Source of the DNA: Panulirus ornatus
Taxonomy: Eukaryota > Arthropoda > Malacostraca > Decapoda > Palinuridae
DNA length: 64,000 nucleotides
Direction: 5' to 3'
Assembly: GCF_036320965.1 (NCBI RefSeq)
Contig: NC_092234.1
Span: 48,221,954-48,285,953 of the forward strand
This document shows positions 60,257 to 64,000 of this stretch, in pieces (position 1 is the stretch's first letter; the number at the start of each line of letters is the position of its first letter). The position numbers were made by a program, and so were the translations under genes. The notes beneath the pieces were generated by a model. The model worked only from the letters and a program-made list of their open reading frames with translations. It did no database searches and was not told the origin of the DNA.

Positions 60257-61264
60257 CTGACAAGTAAAATGCAGAGTGAAACCAACCATAAAATGTCAAA
60301 TGTGAGGCATGGAAAGGTTACTTAAAGGGATTCATACAAGGTAACATAATCTGTGATAATGGAATGCATCAGTATCACTAGAAATACCTAAAGCAAATTA
60401 AAGTAAACCCTTCAGAAGGATACTTTTTTTTCCTGAAGAAAACAACAAAAACTGCAAAGGCAGTGACGTGTCTCATTTGGAATGGATGGGATCAAGCAGT
60501 TACCGGACTAATGAATTTTTCACAGTATAGATGGTTAACAATTCCATTAATGCAAGCTTATTTCATTAACATAACAAAGTGATGTAATCTACATCACTCT
60601 TATGCTAATATAATCATCCATTTTGAAGAAAAATTACTAAAAAAAGAATTATACAACTCTCCTCCTTATTAAGCCAAGTGCATTATAGTTAAGCATCTGT
60701 TTAAACAGGAAGAAATACAGTACTTTTTCTCAAAAATGATTACATTTGTAGCAAAATATTTTCTTAAATTACTACATTCAATTTGAGAAAAATGGAAATA
60801 AAAAGATACATCTTTTGGAGCACTCCACTGGAAATGCATAAGAGGAGTTAATAACTGAGTACTAAGATATAATGAAATACAAAAGTGTAATAAAACAAAA
60901 CAATGGTTAAACCATTAGATTGATAATCCAAATAAGAACACTAATGGGGTAGCTTGATGGAGTACATAGACAGGCAGATAGGAGATGCAGGACAGACAGC
61001 TTTGAAGTCGGTGGTACCACTTGACGCAGTGAAGAATGCAGTACAGTATCTACTCATGGCAAAAGAAGGATAATTTTCCCCTCTATTGCAGTACAATACA
61101 CATTGATTTTTCTGTTGAGACACTGATTCAATGCAAATATTACTGGATGGACGAATGCAAGTCTCAATTTGTTTCACTTTCATTACACACTTCTAATATT
61201 TTCATTCAGTTCATCTTTTATTCAAATATGATGTTAGTACTAGCACCATATTCAATACAGTTAT
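60257..61264. other. DNA upstream of the visible vWA-like exons
   Basis: No further exon with the right phase (one trailing base at its donor) was found. AT-rich, no clear repeat. Confidence 0.5.
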
Positions 61265-62340
61265 TTCAATGACGCAAATTTAATTTCAGAGGAAAACAGT
61301 AAAAATTGTAAGTAATAGTTCAGGCTAGTTCTGAGAACATAAACAATTTTGTTTGGGCATTGACTCATAATATAATCAGTCTTCTACATGTGAATAATAA
61401 TTCAAAATATATTACAATTATTCCTCTGGCTGACAGATATGAAATAAATATAAAGGGAAGAATTATGAATTTTTCTAATCCTATAAATGCTTGATTATAA
61501 GAATTTATGGTACATCAACAAACTTTTAGCCCTAAAATCATATTCAACATAAGGAATAGGGACCTATTATGAGGTTTTCAAGGAAAGCTATCTCCCAAAC
61601 AAAAAGACAAAAAAAAAACTATAACTTACTCTTCAGGGTATTTTTCTGGCCAAAACACTTTTGTTTAAAAATTGATATATAATAGAAAGAAAGTATCCTA
61701 TTCTTGAAATGGTACTGGAAAATAAATTATAATGCTTCCTTTAGCTCAAAGATACCACATAAAAATGATGCAAATTCTCATTAAACATTTTAATAATTTA
61801 ACCCCTTAAATGCTTATTTGTAGGATGTAATGTTTCAAAACAATACTCAGAATGAAAATAGACCCTGAACTGATGATCAGAATGAAATTTTTCTGAAAAA
61901 AATCAGTAAATATATTTTTCAAGCCAAAAAACTTTTTACTTAAAAACTGAGATACAATGCAATAAAAGTATTCTATTTTTCAAATGATACTGTAAATAAA
62001 TCAAAATGATACCAAAAACATATGATGTGAATTTTCATTAGATATTTCAATCATTTAATCCATTAAATGCTGAAAATTGCCTTATAACAATATTTCTGTT
62101 CTATGATAATATTCAGAAAGAAAATTGGCCATGAACTGAATCCAGAATGAGGTTTATTTTTTAAGAAAAACAGTATAAAATGCAAGTAAGAATTCAAGGC
62201 AATTTTCAGGCAAAAAAATGTTTTGTCTAAAGATTCATATGTAATAAAATATGACTTTTCCATTCGTGAAATGATACTGTAAAATGTAATGGTTCCTTTG
62301 GCTGACAGATACCAAATAAATATAAGAACTGTAATTATTT
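61265..62340. repeat. Diverged satellite, unit about 280 bp, about 4 copies
   Basis: Recurring anchors: gaaatggtactggaaaataa (61706), caaatgatactgtaaataaa (61981), gaaatgatactgtaaaatg (62266); also ctgacagata followed by aaataaatataa at 61430 and 62303, and taaatgctgaaa/taaatgcttatt. Spacing is about 276-285 bp. AT-rich. Confidence 0.85.
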
Positions 62341-62543
62341 GATTTGCAATTATTGGGTATCTTCAATCTTTTTTAGTTTTTGTAAAGGTAATATATCTAA
62401 TCAAAAACCTTGTTTTGAAAAATATTTTTCATGCTAAATTTGAATATGGGGTTGAAATATATGTTAGGAGACATTAAGGCCAGTAAATCAATAATTAATG
62501 GTTATTTTTTTAGAAGATTCTGTGATTAATCAGTTCACACTTA

Positions 62544-62990
62544 CAGGTTGAGCATCCCTAATCCTAAATCTAAAATCAGAAATGCTCCAAAATCCAAAAC
62601 TTTTAGAGCTGCGACATTACAAGTGCAGAATTCCACACCTGACCCGACTTGCCCATGCTGTGCTCTGACACTTTGTTGGCACCAGTTTATTACAAACCAT
62701 CATCACCGCCAGACCTATGTGCATTCCTCATGGTGTCTTTTGCTTATCCTCTGCTCTGTATGAATAAGTGTAAATAAATGGTTACTTATCACTATCATAT
62801 CAATTCAGAGTCAGGAATAAATGTGATGCCAAACAACCACAGATTGTCCACATGGGTGGCTGATATTGTGACACCTTAGCTTTCTGACGGTTGTGTTGCT
62901 CAAACTTTGCTTCATTTGCAAAATCATTAAAAATATTGTATACATTACCTTTAGGCTGTATATAAGTTATATATGTATTTTTAACTTTCT
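62544..62990 (+). mobile_element. Tigger/pogo-like DNA transposon remnant (one end)
   Basis: Begins caggttgagcatccctaatc directly after a TA at 62542-62543, the target of Tc1/mariner transposons, and continues gaaatgctccaaaatccaaa acttttagagct. Later aaatattgtatacattacct ttaggctgtatataag. From memory these parts follow mammalian Tigger-type consensus sequence. The other end is missing; a LINE starts at about 62990. No transposase frame remains. Confidence 0.6.
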
Positions 62991-64000
62991 AAAAAATGGG
63001 AAACCGAAGGAGTCATGCAGGGAGTGCTCATCCTCCTTGTAGACTCAGGTTGGGGTGTCTAAATGTGTGTGGATGTAACCAAGATGTGAAAAAAGGAGAG
63101 ATAGGTAGTATGTTTGAGGAAAGGAACCTGGATGTATTGGCTCTGAGTGAACGAAGCTCAGGGGTAAAGGGAAGAGTGTTGGGAAGCTGGGAGTAAAGTA
63201 GGGAGTGAGAGGAAAATGAGCTAAGAAGGGTAGCAGATGAACAGAGTGAGAAGGATAAGAAAAGTATCTGAAAAGGATGTGGGATGTTTGGATAGGAGTA
63301 GAAGTATTTCGCTAATAATGGTTGTTATGGTGGAAGATGGTGTTGGAATATGGAAGTAGAGTTTGGATGGAGGTTATGATGTGCTGAATGAGAGATGTTT
63401 GAGGCATGATGGTTATGTGAGGTGGGTATTTGAATGTAGTGAGTAATGTAAGTATGGTAAGTGAATTGTGTGGAAAAGAAAAGTAGGCAAGAGGTGTATT
63501 TGAAGAGTGAGAAGTGAGATTGTATGTTGAAGGATGGTGATTGGGAATGAGAGTAATGAGTGAGAAAGATTGACAAAGGATAGTAGTGACGGAGATGGAG
63601 AACGAGGAGGAGGAGAAAATTGGAGGTGAAGATGGGTGAAATTGTGGATGGAGCTGAAATGCAGAGGTGAAGAGGGATGGTAATGAGGAGTGGTAAGGGA
63701 GGCTGGTGGATATAGAGGAATGTACAATGGAGTGAAGGATGAGAAGTGGGGGTTGGAGTGTTATGCAGAAGGGTGGAGTGGTGATTAGAAGGTATGAGTG
63801 GTGGGATGAAGAAGTAAGATTCTTAGTGAAAGAGAAGAGAGAGGCATTTGGACAATTTTTGCAGGGAGAAAATGCAATTGAGTGGGAGATGTATAAAAGA
63901 AAGAGACAGGAGGTCAAGAGAAAGGTGCAAGAGGTGAAAAAGAGGGCAAAGAGTATCGTTAAATTTTAGGGAGAATAAAAAGATGTTCTGGAAGGAGGTA
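62991..64000 (+). mobile_element. LINE 5' part: endonuclease start and linker, running off the window
   Basis: 62996-63196 reads RLRLGCLNVCGCNQDVKKGE, then FEERNLDVLALSE, the first strand and helix of the LINE AP-like endonuclease (L--W-LNV-G---K). 63770-63969 reads WWDEEVRFLVKEKREAFGQF and YKRKRQEVKRKVQEVKKRAK, the basic linker before the reverse transcriptase. The middle is purine-rich and frame-broken. It probably belongs to the family of 37684-38803. Confidence 0.8.

Noticed and set aside
60941..61183. 80-codon - strand open frame as a further upstream exon of the vWA-like gene
   Set aside because: No donor with one trailing base in the right place, and the peptide does not extend the vWA-like pattern.
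63312..63917. 201-codon - strand open frame rich in Ser/Pro/His
   Set aside because: It is antisense to the purine-rich middle of a LINE, and its composition explains the open frame.

Overview
Eukaryotic genomic DNA, most likely from a decapod crustacean. The reasons are spliced genes with GT-AG introns of 0.9-11.7 kb, an extreme load of di-nucleotide microsatellites and G-rich minisatellites, many 5'-truncated LINEs and tRNA-derived SINE-like pieces, and a Wnt gene with an arthropod-type sequence. There are no bacterial operons, CRISPR arrays or plasmid features. The species call rests on repeat style and is an inference.

Two host genes are supported. (1) On the + strand, seven exons between 16195 and 40952 encode the C-terminal 331 residues of a Wnt ligand. 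It looks most like Wnt4/WntA, with Wnt16 as an alternative. All seven exons join in phase, the serine acylation site and 24 cysteines are visible, and only the first exon(s) with the signal peptide are missing. (2) On the - strand, five exons between 60256 and 48976 encode the C-terminal 255 residues of a protein with a von Willebrand A-like fold whose metal site is degenerate. It may be the tail of a large lipid-transfer/apolipophorin-type protein. It begins beyond the right edge. The two genes converge on about 8 kb of intergenic DNA.

Layout: 1-16.2 kb is a mass of minisatellites and microsatellites, strongly purine/G-biased on the + strand between 1 and 10.7 kb, with islands of unique sequence (about 2.5-3.7, 11.8-14.0 and 15.1-16.1 kb). 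16.2-28.1 kb is the first visible Wnt intron, with more arrays. After about 28.2 kb the DNA changes character: it becomes AT-rich, tandem repeats become scarce and LINE remnants dominate. The third-position GC of the Wnt exons falls at the same place. 28.2-41 kb holds the rest of Wnt, with a CR1/L2-like LINE in reverse in one intron and a cleanly bounded LINE with a 13-bp target-site duplication in another. 41-49 kb is intergenic. 49-60.3 kb is the vWA-like gene with LINE pieces in its introns. 60.3-64 kb holds a ~280-bp satellite, a Tigger-like DNA transposon end and the 5' part of a LINE that runs off the window.

No convincing new multi-gene system was seen. The most unusual features are structural: Wnt splice sites merged into tandem repeats, a GC3 break inside one gene, a microsatellite inverted repeat, one minisatellite family present in both orientations, and a Tigger-like element resembling a mammalian one.
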